Shown here one piece after another: positions 34,157 to 43,300 of a stretch of DNA of 64,000 nt. The translations under genes and the position numbers were made by a program. How positions within the stretch are numbered: the stretch's first letter is position 1; every line of letters starts with the position of its first letter. Source of the stretch: an uncultured Verrucomicrobiales bacterium (GTDB taxonomy: Bacteria > Verrucomicrobiota > Verrucomicrobiia > Verrucomicrobiales > DEV007); assembly GCA_937891465.1 (NCBI GenBank), contig CALAHF010000018.1:1-64000 (forward strand), given 5' to 3'. Below the pieces are notes generated by a model. That model saw only the letters and a program-made list of their open reading frames with translations, did no database searches and was not told the origin of the DNA.

Positions 34157-37100
34157 ATGAATATCGTTGATTATTGCATTCGCCAACCGGTCACTGTTGC
34201 CGTGGGAATCGGACTTTCGCTCCTTGCGGGTGTGCTGGCATTTACCAGTGTGCCAGTGCAGATGAAGCCGGAAGTGGATTCCGTCGTGGTCTCAGTGAGC
34301 ACGAACTGGGAAGGTGCTTCGGCGGAAGAAATTGAGAGTGATATCATCGAAGAACAGGAAAAAGTTCTCGGGGATATTTCCGGGCTAGCCTCGATGACGA
34401 GTAACAGCAAGGCTGGCCAGGGGACGATTCGATTGGAGTTTTTGACCGGTAATGACATCGACGAAGCGATGACCGAAGTCTTGCAAAAGCTGGATGAAGT
34501 GCCGGGATATCCGCCCAATGTGTTGCGACCAGTCGCCGAAGATATTGATCCTGAATCGGTCGACTACATCGCGTGGATTGGTCTTTCGTCGACCGACCCT
34601 GATTTTGACACAACAACGCTCTACGATTTTATGGAGCGTCGGTTGAAGCCGCGTTTTGATCGCATTCCGGGGATTTCCCAAGTTGGAATTCGGGGTGCTC
34701 GCCAATCCGAACTGCAGATACGCGTTGACCCTCGCGCCTTGGCCAATCGTGGCGTCACGTGGCAGCAGTTCATCACTTCGGTTCAGGTTTCGAACGTGAA
34801 TTTCTCGGCGGGATTGATCACGGAAGGAAAGCGGGATGTGAGGATTCGGGCAACGGGGCGTTTTCAAAGTACGGAAGAAGTCTTGAACATGATCATTCGT
34901 CGAGATGAAGCGGGGCCGGTTTACGTTCGCGATGTCGCGACTGTTAAGAGCGCTTTTAAAGAAAAAACAAACTGGGCGCGAGCGCGGGGGCATCAGATGC
35001 CGTTCATGAACTTTCAGCTGCGGCGTGGAGCGAATTTGATCGGAACGATGAATGAAATTCAGGACATCGTTGCCGACATGAACAGCCCGGAAGGCATTCT
35101 GCCGGAGCATGCGCGTTCTCTTGGAATGAACGGGACGCTGGAGCTGGTTCAAACATACGACTCAACGGCATACGTCCGTGACGCTATCGATCTCGTCCAG
35201 AGCAACATTTTGGTCGGTGGAATTCTCGCGACCATAACATTGTTGCTGTTTTTGCGTTCACTTCGCACCATTGGTATCATCGCTATTGCGATTCCGATTT
35301 CAGTTATTGGAGCGATCGTAGTTCTTGTTGCGATGGGACGTTCGGTGAACATCATCTCACTCGCAGGAATGGCTTTCGCCGTTGGGATGGTGGTCGACAA
35401 CGCCATTGTGGTGATCGAAAATATTTTCCGCCATCTTGAAATGGGCAAAGGACCGCGTCGTGCGGCTTCCGAAGGTGCCAAAGAAGTCGCTGGTGCGGTG
35501 CTTGCTTCAACCGTCACGACGATGGTTGTATTCTTCCCGATTTTGTTGATTCAAGAAACGGCTGGTCAGCTTTTTAAAGACATCGCTTATGCCATAATGG
35601 CGGCGGTTGGGCTCAGTTTTATAATTTCTCTGACGGTCATTCCAACCGCTGCGGCAAGAATCTTGAGTCGTGGTGATTCGCTTCATGAAGAGGATACTGA
35701 TTCAGCTAAAAAATCTAAAAAGGGCAGTCGCTGGAACCCGATCACCTGGTTCCGTGTGACCATCGACACGTTGCCGGATATGGTCGCCAACTTGCTTGGG
35801 CGGATCAACAAGTCGTGGTTCGGACGAATCGCGGTCGTGCTTTTGTTCACTGCCGGGACATTGATTGGAATTAAAATTCTGATCCCGCCGTTGGATTATT
35901 TGCCGCGAGGAAACCGTAATATCGTTTTTGGAATTCTGATTCCTCCACCGGGCTACAATCTGGATCAGCTTTCGAAAATCGGCGACCGAATCGAAGAAAA
36001 AATGGAGCCGGCGTGGGCAGTTGTTGAAGATCGCTTTACGGTTGAAAGCGTCGTTCGGAATGGTCAGCCGCGTGACACGACGGACCGGCGCGAGTTGGTT
36101 CCCGATTCTCCAGGCGGCGAACCGACGGTGATGCCGCCGCCTTTGGATAATTACTTTTTAGTCAGCTTCGATGGCCGGATGTTTCATGGTGCAATCTCGG
36201 ATGACAAAAAACGAGTCAGCGATGCCAAGCAGCTGATGAATTACGCAACCGGAGGCCACAGTGCTCCTGATACCATAGCATTCGCTTTTCAAATGCCGCT
36301 GTTTCGAGTTGGGGGAAATACCGGGTCTGCCATTAAGATCGATCTCATGGGGCGCGATCTCGATGAGGTCACCAGTGCATCGACTTCGATGATGATGGCG
36401 CTTTTCGGCGAGTTTGGCCCTTACACCGTGAATCCCGACCCCGCGAATTTCTCCTATCCATCGACCGAACTGCGAGTGGTTCCTTTGGATAAAAACCTCC
36501 GGAAAATGGGCATGACGCGAACCGACGCAGGTCTTGCCGCACAGGCGAGTGGTGACGGTATTCTCCTCTTCCGGCAATACGAACAGGATGGTGAGTTGCG
36601 TGATTTGAAAATTATCAGCGAAAACGCATCCGGTGAGAATCCGATCGATGCTTTGCTCAACGCTCCCATTGCCACAAACACAGGTGAGATTGTTGATCTG
36701 CGAACTCTTGCTGATGTCGAGCGAGTCGAAGGTCCCAATGAAATTCGTCACGTGGATCGAAACCGCGCCGTGACATTACAACTGACTCCACCGGAAGGAA
36801 TGCCGCTGGAACTCGCGATCGACAAGGTCAATGAACTGGTAAGTGGCTTGAAGAAGGCTGGGAAAATTCCGCCAGGGGTCGATGTTAAGTTGGCGGGATC
36901 GGCTGGTAAGCTTAATGAAATTAAGGCTGCGCTGCTTGGCGATGGCTCTCTGATGGGCACATTCACCAGTTCACTTGTCCTCGCATTTTTGGTCGTTTAT
37001 CTGGTGATGGTGGTGCTGTTCCAAAGCTGGACTTATCCGCTGGTGATCATGCTTTCCGTGCCGCTCGCGACTTTTGGTGGATTCCTTGGGCTGGCGCTCG

Positions 37101-37549
37101 TTCACAAATGGAGCCTGATTGATCGCTACATGCCGACGCAGAACCTCGACATGCTCAGCATCCTCGGGTTCATCATTTTGGCGGGAGTCGTGGTGAATAA
37201 CTCGATCCTCATTGTCCACCAAACCTTGAATTTTTTGAAAGATCCTGAGCGTGATCTCGAAACTCCGAACGAAGCGATTGTCGCCTCCGTGAAAAGCCGA
37301 GTTCGTCCAATTTTGATGAGCGCTCTCACATCAGTTGGCGGAATGATTCCACTCGTAATACTTCCCGGGTCTGGTTCAGAATTGTATCGTGGTCTTGGCG
37401 CAGTGGTCGTGGGAGGCCTGCTCGTTTCGACCATATTCACCCTGGTTCTCACGCCATGTTTGTTGAGTATTATCTTCGCCTTTGTGGATCCGAAGAAAAA
37501 GTTCGAAAACACCGAAGCCGAAGCCAAACCCACTCCTGTTGCTGCATGA
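34157..37549 (+). CDS. RND multidrug/solute efflux pump, AcrB family
   Basis: A 1130-residue inner-membrane protein starting MNIVDYCIRQPVTVAVGIGL, with the usual large periplasmic loops after helices 1 and 7. Conserved pump features include NWEGASAEEIESDI in the pore domain, and GMAFAVGMVVDNAIVVIENI in helix 4, which holds the Asp of the proton relay. The C-terminal helices contain ILGFIILAGVVVNNSILIVHQ and PILMSALTSVGGMIPLVI. Drug or metal specificity is not visible; the proton-relay region is of the HAE1 drug type. Its stop overlaps the channel gene start by 4 nt. Confidence 0.93.
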   Translation: MNIVDYCIRQPVTVAVGIGLSLLAGVLAFTSVPVQMKPEVDSVVVSVSTNWEGASAEEIESDIIEEQEKVLGDISGLASMTSNSKAGQGTIRLEFLTGNDIDEAMTEVLQKLDEVPGYPPNVLRPVAEDIDPESVDYIAWIGLSSTDPDFDTTTLYDFMERRLKPRFDRIPGISQVGIRGARQSELQIRVDPRALANRGVTWQQFITSVQVSNVNFSAGLITEGKRDVRIRATGRFQSTEEVLNMIIRRDEAGPVYVRDVATVKSAFKEKTNWARARGHQMPFMNFQLRRGANLIGTMNEIQDIVADMNSPEGILPEHARSLGMNGTLELVQTYDSTAYVRDAIDLVQSNILVGGILATITLLLFLRSLRTIGIIAIAIPISVIGAIVVLVAMGRSVNIISLAGMAFAVGMVVDNAIVVIENIFRHLEMGKGPRRAASEGAKEVAGAVLASTVTTMVVFFPILLIQETAGQLFKDIAYAIMAAVGLSFIISLTVIPTAAARILSRGDSLHEEDTDSAKKSKKGSRWNPITWFRVTIDTLPDMVANLLGRINKSWFGRIAVVLLFTAGTLIGIKILIPPLDYLPRGNRNIVFGILIPPPGYNLDQLSKIGDRIEEKMEPAWAVVEDRFTVESVVRNGQPRDTTDRRELVPDSPGGEPTVMPPPLDNYFLVSFDGRMFHGAISDDKKRVSDAKQLMNYATGGHSAPDTIAFAFQMPLFRVGGNTGSAIKIDLMGRDLDEVTSASTSMMMALFGEFGPYTVNPDPANFSYPSTELRVVPLDKNLRKMGMTRTDAGLAAQASGDGILLFRQYEQDGELRDLKIISENASGENPIDALLNAPIATNTGEIVDLRTLADVERVEGPNEIRHVDRNRAVTLQLTPPEGMPLELAIDKVNELVSGLKKAGKIPPGVDVKLAGSAGKLNEIKAALLGDGSLMGTFTSSLVLAFLVVYLVMVVLFQSWTYPLVIMLSVPLATFGGFLGLALVHKWSLIDRYMPTQNLDMLSILGFIILAGVVVNNSILIVHQTLNFLKDPERDLETPNEAIVASVKSRVRPILMSALTSVGGMIPLVILPGSGSELYRGLGAVVVGGLLVSTIFTLVLTPCLLSIIFAFVDPKKKFENTEAEAKPTPVAA

Positions 37550-38946
37550 AACACGTTCAACTTTGCTTTCTTACTTTTACGTTTGTCACTCTGTTCAGCT
37601 CCTGCAAAACAGTGGTCGAAAAGTGGTCTCCCGCTGGCGGAACACCTTCCGCACCAACCAATTTCAAAAATGGTGGCGACAAGAAGACGGCGTCGAAATC
37701 ATCAGGGAAATGGTGGAAGCATTTCAGCGATCCGATTCTGAATGATTTGATGGATCGCGTTGAAACGTCAAATCCAGATGTGGGCGCTGCCCTCGCCCGG
37801 GTTGATCAGGCCAACGCATTTTTAGGGCTTGCCGGGGCACAACGATTTCCTTCCATCACCGGTTCAGGAAACTACAGCACCGATCGTGATTCCCCCAACA
37901 CATTGCGATTTCCCCTCGATGCTGTCGAATTTGACCGATATCGCGTCGCCGTCAATGCATCCTGGGAAGTTGATTTGTGGGGACGGGTTCGAGGAGCTTA
38001 CCAGCGGGAGAAATACAATGCCGAGGCTGCTGAGAGCGATTATCAAAATATTCTCCTGTCTTTGAGAGCGAGTTTGGCCCGGCAGTATTTTGCGCTTCGT
38101 TATGCCGAACGGGATGCTGCGATTTTGCAGGATGCCGTCGATGTTCGGGCGGAGGCATTCCGTCTCCAAAATTCGTTGGCCGAGCGTGGTGCCGGAACCA
38201 GTGTCGATGTTGCCCGTGCTCAGACCGAGCTCGATTCAACCCGTGTTGAACTTCAAGGGTTGCAACGGACTGTCGGAAAGCTTGAAAACTCAATTGCGAC
38301 ACTCACGGGCTCCGCGCCATCCGAATTCAGTTTGTCAAAGAAGTCGAAAACGATACGGATTCCGGCAATTCCAGCAGGCGTTCCATCGGAACTCCTCGAA
38401 CGTCGGCCTGATCTTTTAGTAGCTGAAAATGCGCTGCTTGCGGCGTCACGCGATGTTGGAATCACCAAAGCAAATTTCCTTCCTCGTATCACCCTGAACG
38501 GAACCGGGGGGCAAGCCAGCTTGCGAGCCAGCAATTTGTTCGCTGGAAAACAGAGCTTCTTCTATAGTTTAGGGCCGCAGCTCGACGTGCCACTTTTTCA
38601 GGGCGGAAACAAGAAATCAACCGTCGCCCAGTCCGTCGCAAAATGGGACGAAGCAGCTGAGAAATATCGCAGTGCCCTGCTAACAGCAGTTCAGGAAGTG
38701 GATGATTCGCTTCTCGATGTAAAGGTGCTTAAGCAGCAGGCAACCACTCAGCAGCGAGCACTGGATTCAGCAGCAAAGGCAACTTCACTTGCGACAAAGC
38801 GTTTTGATCAGGGAGCCGCCAGTTATTTTGAAGTTGTCGATGCTCAGCGCACTGAACTCGATGTTCGTCGCAGTGCGAATGCGCTCGCAAGCGAGCAAGC
38901 TGCGGCCACCGTCCAACTCATTCAGGCGTTGGGTGGCGAATGGTGA
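37546..38946 (+). CDS. RND efflux outer-membrane lipoprotein channel (TolC/NodT type)
   Basis: A 466-residue protein from the ATG at 37546, which overlaps the pump stop codon (ATGA). It is a lipoprotein: LFSSCKTVVEKWSP gives the lipidated Cys at about residue 18. The two outer-membrane efflux repeats are visible (DVGAALARVDQANAFLGLAGAQ; VNASWEVDLWGRVRGAYQ; PSELLERRPDLLVAENALLAA; FKSF-free C-terminal repeat with ALLTAVQEVDDSLLDVKV). With the two upstream genes it forms a full tripartite pump. Confidence 0.92.
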   Translation: MKHVQLCFLTFTFVTLFSSCKTVVEKWSPAGGTPSAPTNFKNGGDKKTASKSSGKWWKHFSDPILNDLMDRVETSNPDVGAALARVDQANAFLGLAGAQRFPSITGSGNYSTDRDSPNTLRFPLDAVEFDRYRVAVNASWEVDLWGRVRGAYQREKYNAEAAESDYQNILLSLRASLARQYFALRYAERDAAILQDAVDVRAEAFRLQNSLAERGAGTSVDVARAQTELDSTRVELQGLQRTVGKLENSIATLTGSAPSEFSLSKKSKTIRIPAIPAGVPSELLERRPDLLVAENALLAASRDVGITKANFLPRITLNGTGGQASLRASNLFAGKQSFFYSLGPQLDVPLFQGGNKKSTVAQSVAKWDEAAEKYRSALLTAVQEVDDSLLDVKVLKQQATTQQRALDSAAKATSLATKRFDQGAASYFEVVDAQRTELDVRRSANALASEQAAATVQLIQALGGEW

Positions 38947-39028
38947 TGTGACGATCCAATAGGGACAAAAGCGGGCTTGCCCCGTGGTCTGAAGATGGAC
39001 GGAATGGTCATCGCGAGATGGTCCTGTT

Positions 39029-39074
39029 ACTAATCAACAGGGTTGATTCGTCGAACCGACCCTGTTGCTTCGTG
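39029..39074. repeat. Palindromic dispersed element, copy 7
   Basis: Arms around CAACAGGGTTGATTC and GAACCGACCCTGTTG with GTC as centre, outer end TTCGTG. It lies 15 nt past the stop of the FKBP remnant (minus strand). A separate half arm ACGATCCAATAGGGAC is found at 38951-38966, just after the channel gene stop. Confidence 0.85.
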
Positions 39075-39089
39075 AAATCCTTGCGCGCT

Positions 39090-39292
39090 TATTCGCCGCC
39101 AGCGTCGATCAATTCGATATCGAAAATCAGCGTGGAGAATCCTGGGATTTTTGGAGGGCTTCCATTTGCGCTATAGGCGAGATAGTATGGAATGTAAAAT
39201 TTGTAGAGTCTGCCTTCTTCCATCAATTGAACGCCCTCCGTCCACCCGGGAATGACATAGCTGAGCGGAAAACTACTCGGCTCACCGCGGTC
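39090..39292 (-). pseudogene. 3' remnant of an FKBP-type peptidyl-prolyl isomerase gene
   Basis: The minus-strand frame ends at TAA (39090-39092) and reads DRGEPSSFPLSYVIPGWTEG, then VQLMEEGRLYKFYIPYYLAY and PGFSTLIFDIELIDAGGE, the C-terminal two thirds of an FKBP domain. Upstream of about 39292 the family homology stops and the frame becomes unrelated. No signal peptide or N-terminus remains. It is followed by a palindromic element. Confidence 0.8.
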
Positions 39293-39400
39293 GTTGGGGC
39301 AAATGGCTGGGCACTTAATGCTCCGAACGTCTTGGCAATTCTGGAGTCACAATAGGTTTCGAAAACTGAAAGTCGCAAACGTGTTTTTACTCTGCTGGGG

Positions 39401-39772
39401 ATGGATGAGGATGCCCGGACTCTCGCCTATGTCAGCAAAAACATTAATAATTTTGTCAGAAATTGCCTTTTTAGAATCCCTGAATCGGTCGATGAAGATC
39501 AGGAAATCATTGAGGCATTATTCAGCTTTGACAGGCTCGACGAAAATTTGGTCCCGGAGATTATCGAACGCCAAAATGCCCGGCTACGGTTTGATTTTTC
39601 ACTAGAGTCTGATTCATCAAATCTATGGCGTTCCATGGCGTTCCATGGCGTTCCATGGCGTTCCATGGCGTTCCATGGCGTTCCATGGCGTTCCATAGCG
39701 TTCCATAGCGTTCCATGGCGGAGCCTGATTCGAGCATGTCCCGATGAGCTATTCATTTCGGATATTCTTTGA
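39401..39772 (+). CDS. Unrecognised reading frame whose 3' part is a 10-bp tandem repeat
   Basis: A 123-codon frame. Residues 1-72 (MDEDARTLAYVSKNINNFVR, EIIEALFSFDRLDENLVPEI) look protein-like, acidic and helical. The frame is open further upstream to a TAG at 39353. Residues 75-117 are produced by the tandem repeat and read MAFHGVPWRS again and again. I do not recognise it. It may be a fragment whose end was overwritten by repeat growth. Confidence 0.35.
   Translation: MDEDARTLAYVSKNINNFVRNCLFRIPESVDEDQEIIEALFSFDRLDENLVPEIIERQNARLRFDFSLESDSSNLWRSMAFHGVPWRSMAFHGVPWRSIAFHSVPWRSLIRACPDELFISDIL
39621..39720. repeat. Tandem array of a 10-bp unit (TTCCATGGCG)
   Basis: Nine full units from 39631 to 39720 (six exact, two with CCATAG, one exact), preceded by one degenerate unit (ATCTATGGCG). 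Each exact unit has an NcoI-like CCATGG palindrome. The period equals about one DNA turn and all reading frames stay open through it. Confidence 0.95.
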
Positions 39773-39891
39773 GTATCTGCCCCACAACCGCTGCCACTTT
39801 TTCACAGAGAATACTGAAGAGGCAGGAAAAACAGAAGAGAAAGAAAAAGTGGTTTGATGTTCATTTTCTAAATTGGCTGGGATTTTTTAAA

Positions 39892-39940
39892 GTAATTTAA
39901 CATTTTTTGGCAAATGGCGGCCGCGGATGGAGAGTTCTTT
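39892..39940 (+). promoter_or_regulatory. Conserved upstream module A, before the sigma gene
   Basis: GTAATTT, 10 nt, GGCAAA (39909-39914), 14 nt, GGAGAGTTCTTT (39929-39940), then ATG at 39946. The same parts with identical spacing occur at 46636-46684, and the GGCAAA-GGAGAGTT pair with identical spacing at 49800-49827. GGAGAG may serve as ribosome-binding site, and the upstream parts as promoter. Confidence 0.6.
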
Positions 39941-39945
39941 GTGTA

Positions 39946-40482
39946 ATGACCCCGTCCGACCGCGATAAGCACGATCAATTCATTCGTCTCTATGTTGAGA
40001 ACGAAGAGTCGCTTCGCGGGTTTGTGCGCTCTCTGGTTCCAACGTTGGAAGATGCCCGTGAGGTGATGCAGGAGACCGCTGCAGTGTTGTGGCGAAAGTT
40101 TGATGAACTGCATTCGTTAGAGGATTTCCGGCGCTGGGCATTTGGTGTGGCCCGCTTCGAGGCCTTGGCGTTTCGACGTGATCGAGCGCGTGATCGCCAC
40201 GTTTTTAGCGAGGATTTGATCGCCATGCTGGAGTCTGAAGCCGAAGAGGCGGGGGAACAAAGCAATCGCGAAGAAGAAGCTTTAAAAAACTGCCTGAGGA
40301 AACTGCCAGGGAAACAGAGAGCTCTCGTTGAATCAGCATACGACAAGGGAGTTCGGATCGATCAGATGGCGGAGGAAATCGGCCGAACGCCGATGTCTCT
40401 CTACAAGGCGCTGCACCGGATTCGCATGAGCCTTGCGGATTGTATTGAGCAATTTTTACAAAAAGAAGAACAACCGGGATGA
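39946..40482 (+). CDS. ECF RNA polymerase sigma factor
   Basis: A 178-residue protein. Region 2 spans about residues 15-75 (FIRLYVENEESLRGFVRSLV; DAREVMQETAAVLWRKFDEL; FRRWAFGVARFEALAFRRDR). Region 4 reads CLRKLPGKQRALVESAYDKG, then IDQMAEEIGRTPMSLYKALH and RIRMSLADCI. The start ATG 39946 has GGAGAG 12 nt upstream. It overlaps the FecR gene by 4 nt, and so forms a sigma/anti-sigma pair. It probably reads its own promoter and those of downstream genes bearing the same upstream module; that is inference. Confidence 0.9.
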   Translation: MTPSDRDKHDQFIRLYVENEESLRGFVRSLVPTLEDAREVMQETAAVLWRKFDELHSLEDFRRWAFGVARFEALAFRRDRARDRHVFSEDLIAMLESEAEEAGEQSNREEEALKNCLRKLPGKQRALVESAYDKGVRIDQMAEEIGRTPMSLYKALHRIRMSLADCIEQFLQKEEQPG

Positions 40483-41846
40483 AATCTAAAGATGTCCATA
40501 TGGAGTTGGTGGATCGCTATTTGAGCGGTCAAGCCACTTCCGAAGAAGGCGAACAACTGGAACAGTTGATGTTGGAAAATCCTCAACTTCGTTCTGACTT
40601 TTTAGCCTATGCGAGAATTGACGCGGCGCTGCCGGGAGCAGTTGGCGGCGATGCTGAATTGATTGAGTTTAATCCGAATCCCGTTGGTATTTCCAAAAAA
40701 GGGAATTGGCTGGTTTGGGGACCGATCGCAGCAGCGGCTGTGTTGTTGATCGGTTTGTTTCTTGGCAGCGGTTTGTTGCAAAACGGCTCGAGCGACTCAT
40801 CGCAAGTGGTCGCCCGTTTTGGTGGATTGAGTGACTGCCGATGGGTGGATGCCGCAAAACAAATTGAGTCGGGACAGCGGATCAAAGTTGGAGAGCGTTT
40901 GGAGTTGTCTTCGGGAATTGCGGAAGTGATTTTTGACACCGGTGCCCGCCTCGAGTTGACCGGGCCCACCATCATTGAAATTCGGTCGAGCAACGGCGGG
41001 TTTCTCACCATGGGTGAAGTTCATCTAGTCGCCGAAACACCGGAGTCGAAAGGATTCACTTTAGAGACACCAATTTCAAAGTTCATCGATATTGGAACGG
41101 CCTTTACTGCTACCGTTTCGCCAGATGGTCTGAGTCGACTGGATGTGACGGAGGGTGAGGTCGATGTGATTGTTGATGAGAATGTTGGTCCGCGACGGAT
41201 CACTGCCGGGCAAACTATGTACGTCGAGCCGGGAGAGAGAAAAATCGTCACTCGTCTCGAAGCGGGTGACGAAACTCCCGCTTTCATATTTCCAACGATC
41301 AGTCCGCCGAGCAACAGCGACTATGCGGATGTGGCGAACGGGAAGGCAAGTATCAGAGCAATTCATAGGGAGCTTGAGGGAAGTTCGCTGGGAGGTGGCC
41401 CTGTATCCGTCCTGATCGATGGAGAGGGGCAGTCCAAACAGGATTCGCCTCGCCAGTCAGCTTTTTTTTCCAGCCATTGGAAGGGTAATTATTTCTTGAT
41501 GGATCTGGGGAAGCCCATTTCAATTTCACGAATCAATTCCTATTCGTGGCATCAGCACAACGATATCGAAGAGCACCGTGAGCGAGCTCGACAGCGATTC
41601 ACACTCTACGGATTTGCAGGAGATGAACCGCCAGCTGTCGGCAATCACGGAAAAACCGGATGGACAAGAATCGCACGGGTCAACAGCGATAAGCTATTTC
41701 ACGTCAATGAAAGGTTGGATCGCCCGGCTCAGCAGGGTTGCGAAATATCAGCGACCAGCGGGGACCTCGGACGCTTCCGCTATCTTTTGTGGCACGTGAA
41801 AGGAAGCACCTTCTTCGGGGAGTTCGATGTGCATGGGGCACCTTAA
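40479..41846 (+). CDS. FecR-domain membrane protein, putative sigma regulator with C-terminal discoidin-like domain
   Basis: A 455-residue protein. The cytoplasmic part (residues 1-75) has LVDRYLSGQATSEEGEQLEQ, an anti-sigma-type helix. A membrane helix follows at about 80-102 (WGPIAAAAVLLIGLFLGSGLL) and then the FecR domain (ELSSGIAEVIFDTGARLELT; FTLETPISKFIDIGTAFTAT; LDVTEGEVDVIV). The C-terminal 150 residues resemble a discoidin/F5-F8 fold (GNYFLMDLGKPISISRINSY; RFRYLLWHVKG), likely sugar-binding. Translational coupling to the sigma gene supports a signalling pair. Confidence 0.85.
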   Translation: MKSKDVHMELVDRYLSGQATSEEGEQLEQLMLENPQLRSDFLAYARIDAALPGAVGGDAELIEFNPNPVGISKKGNWLVWGPIAAAAVLLIGLFLGSGLLQNGSSDSSQVVARFGGLSDCRWVDAAKQIESGQRIKVGERLELSSGIAEVIFDTGARLELTGPTIIEIRSSNGGFLTMGEVHLVAETPESKGFTLETPISKFIDIGTAFTATVSPDGLSRLDVTEGEVDVIVDENVGPRRITAGQTMYVEPGERKIVTRLEAGDETPAFIFPTISPPSNSDYADVANGKASIRAIHRELEGSSLGGGPVSVLIDGEGQSKQDSPRQSAFFSSHWKGNYFLMDLGKPISISRINSYSWHQHNDIEEHRERARQRFTLYGFAGDEPPAVGNHGKTGWTRIARVNSDKLFHVNERLDRPAQQGCEISATSGDLGRFRYLLWHVKGSTFFGEFDVHGAP

Positions 41847-41883
41847 AACGACCCACTTCCAAATCTGTTTTCTTATTCAATAC

Positions 41884-43281
41884 ATGAAATATTTCCTGTC
41901 CAAATCGACGCTCGCTTGTCTGTCTTTGATTATGCTGCCGCAAGGCATGGCATCCGCGACTGAGGAAGAGTCCATTGCGAGCTTTCTTCAAAATCACTGC
42001 GTGAAATGCCATGGTGAAGAGAAACAAAAAGGCGACCTCCGCCTCGATCAACTGGATGTTCAAATCAGCGAGCACGCGTCAGTTTCGGCATGGCAGGACG
42101 TTCTTGATATGCTGAACACGGGCGAAATGCCGCCGGAAGACGAAACTCAACCACCAAAAGAGGAACTGACTTCTTTTATTGGAGCCATCACCGATAACAT
42201 CACGTCGGCTCATAAAAGGCTAGCGGATACCGGCGGCAAGATTTCGATGCGTCACCTGACGAAACGAGAATACCTCGGCAGCATGGAAGATCTTTTCGGT
42301 ATCGAACTTCCGCGGAACCTTTTGCCGGACGATGTCAGCGGTGAGTTTGATACGATCGGTTCTGATCAGTTTTTCTCTCTAAAGCAGTATGAGAATTTCT
42401 ACAAAGCAGGCAAAGCAGTCGTTGGGAAAAACCTGCTGGCAATCACGTCGCCCCTTCTAGAGCAGAAGACCCTGCGGCACGATCCTGAAATCGCTCCTGC
42501 GGAAGCAGCCAAGGCGGCTTATGAAAAAATGATAACAGTGAAGGAAATGCTCGAGGCTGGAGCCCCATATTCCGAAATTGCCAAGATTGATCCCAAAGTA
42601 GCTGACGAAGGTCAGGGTAAATTGTTCATCAGTCGATACCCCAAGCGCAGCGTAAAGCCGATAGCCAACTACGAAAAGACCAAGGGTAAAAAGGGCGTGA
42701 CTGGGAGTTTCAATTATTCCACCGAATCCAGACCTCGCAGTGTCTATAAACTCAAACTCTTCGCCCTCGAAGCATCGGAAGGAGGCCTGAAAATTCGAGT
42801 TAACGGCAAGGCCGCAGGCGAGGTGAAGTTCCAGTCAGATCAGACACGCGTTTCATCCTATATGATGCCGTCGCAGTCCGTTCTCAGCAGCATGGGAATC
42901 ACCATCCCGGTTCATGCCCTGTCTCATTACAACATCTCCGAAGAGAGAACCGTCAATGCCGGCCTCCGCGACCAAAAGTGCATGGAACTGTTTGGATACT
43001 TGCTCGATCGCTTGAAAGAGAAAAAAGACCTCAGTGGCCAGAGCCTCTACGACAGCTGCCTCGTGAGTTACGGGAGCAACATCCGCACTGGCCACATGTT
43101 AAAAAACGTACCCGCCTTCGTAACCGGAAATTCGAAAGGCCGCATCCGCCACGGACAACACATTGTCACGCCTGAGGACACCGCGCTCTGCGACTTGTGG
43201 CTGACCTTGCTGCAAACTTGCGACGTGCCGGCGGAATCATTCGGCGACAGCGGTGGGACAATTTCCCAAATGCTCGCGTAA
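41884..43281 (+). CDS. In-frame chimera: DUF1592-type N-terminus joined to DUF1552 C-terminus
   Basis: 465 residues from ATG 41884. The first part is the start of a DUF1592-type protein: signal peptide, haem domain (SFLQNHCVKCHGEEKQKGDL, VLDMLNTGEMPPEDE), DUF1587 (MRHLTKREYLGSMEDLFGIE) and a following beta domain. From about 42845 (residue 320) the sequence becomes the end of a DUF1552 protein (RVSSYMMPSQSVLSSMGITI; LYDSCLVSYGSNIRTGHM; NSKGRIRHGQHIV). This aligns with the intact DUF1552 protein encoded at 54351-55646. The DUF1592 core and DUF1588/DUF1585 parts and the DUF1552 start are absent. The simplest origin is an in-frame deletion between adjacent DUF1592 and DUF1552 genes. Function of the product is doubtful. 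Confidence 0.85.
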   Translation: MKYFLSKSTLACLSLIMLPQGMASATEEESIASFLQNHCVKCHGEEKQKGDLRLDQLDVQISEHASVSAWQDVLDMLNTGEMPPEDETQPPKEELTSFIGAITDNITSAHKRLADTGGKISMRHLTKREYLGSMEDLFGIELPRNLLPDDVSGEFDTIGSDQFFSLKQYENFYKAGKAVVGKNLLAITSPLLEQKTLRHDPEIAPAEAAKAAYEKMITVKEMLEAGAPYSEIAKIDPKVADEGQGKLFISRYPKRSVKPIANYEKTKGKKGVTGSFNYSTESRPRSVYKLKLFALEASEGGLKIRVNGKAAGEVKFQSDQTRVSSYMMPSQSVLSSMGITIPVHALSHYNISEERTVNAGLRDQKCMELFGYLLDRLKEKKDLSGQSLYDSCLVSYGSNIRTGHMLKNVPAFVTGNSKGRIRHGQHIVTPEDTALCDLWLTLLQTCDVPAESFGDSGGTISQMLA

Positions 43282-43300
43282 GCTGCCTAGATCAAAATCA

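Noticed and set aside
39621-39720. CRISPR-like repeat array
   Set aside because: Units are 10 bp, directly contiguous and without spacers; no cas genes nearby.
39499-39756. Minus-strand frame with GTPWNAMERH repeats
   Set aside because: Arises automatically because the 10-bp array has no stop in any frame.
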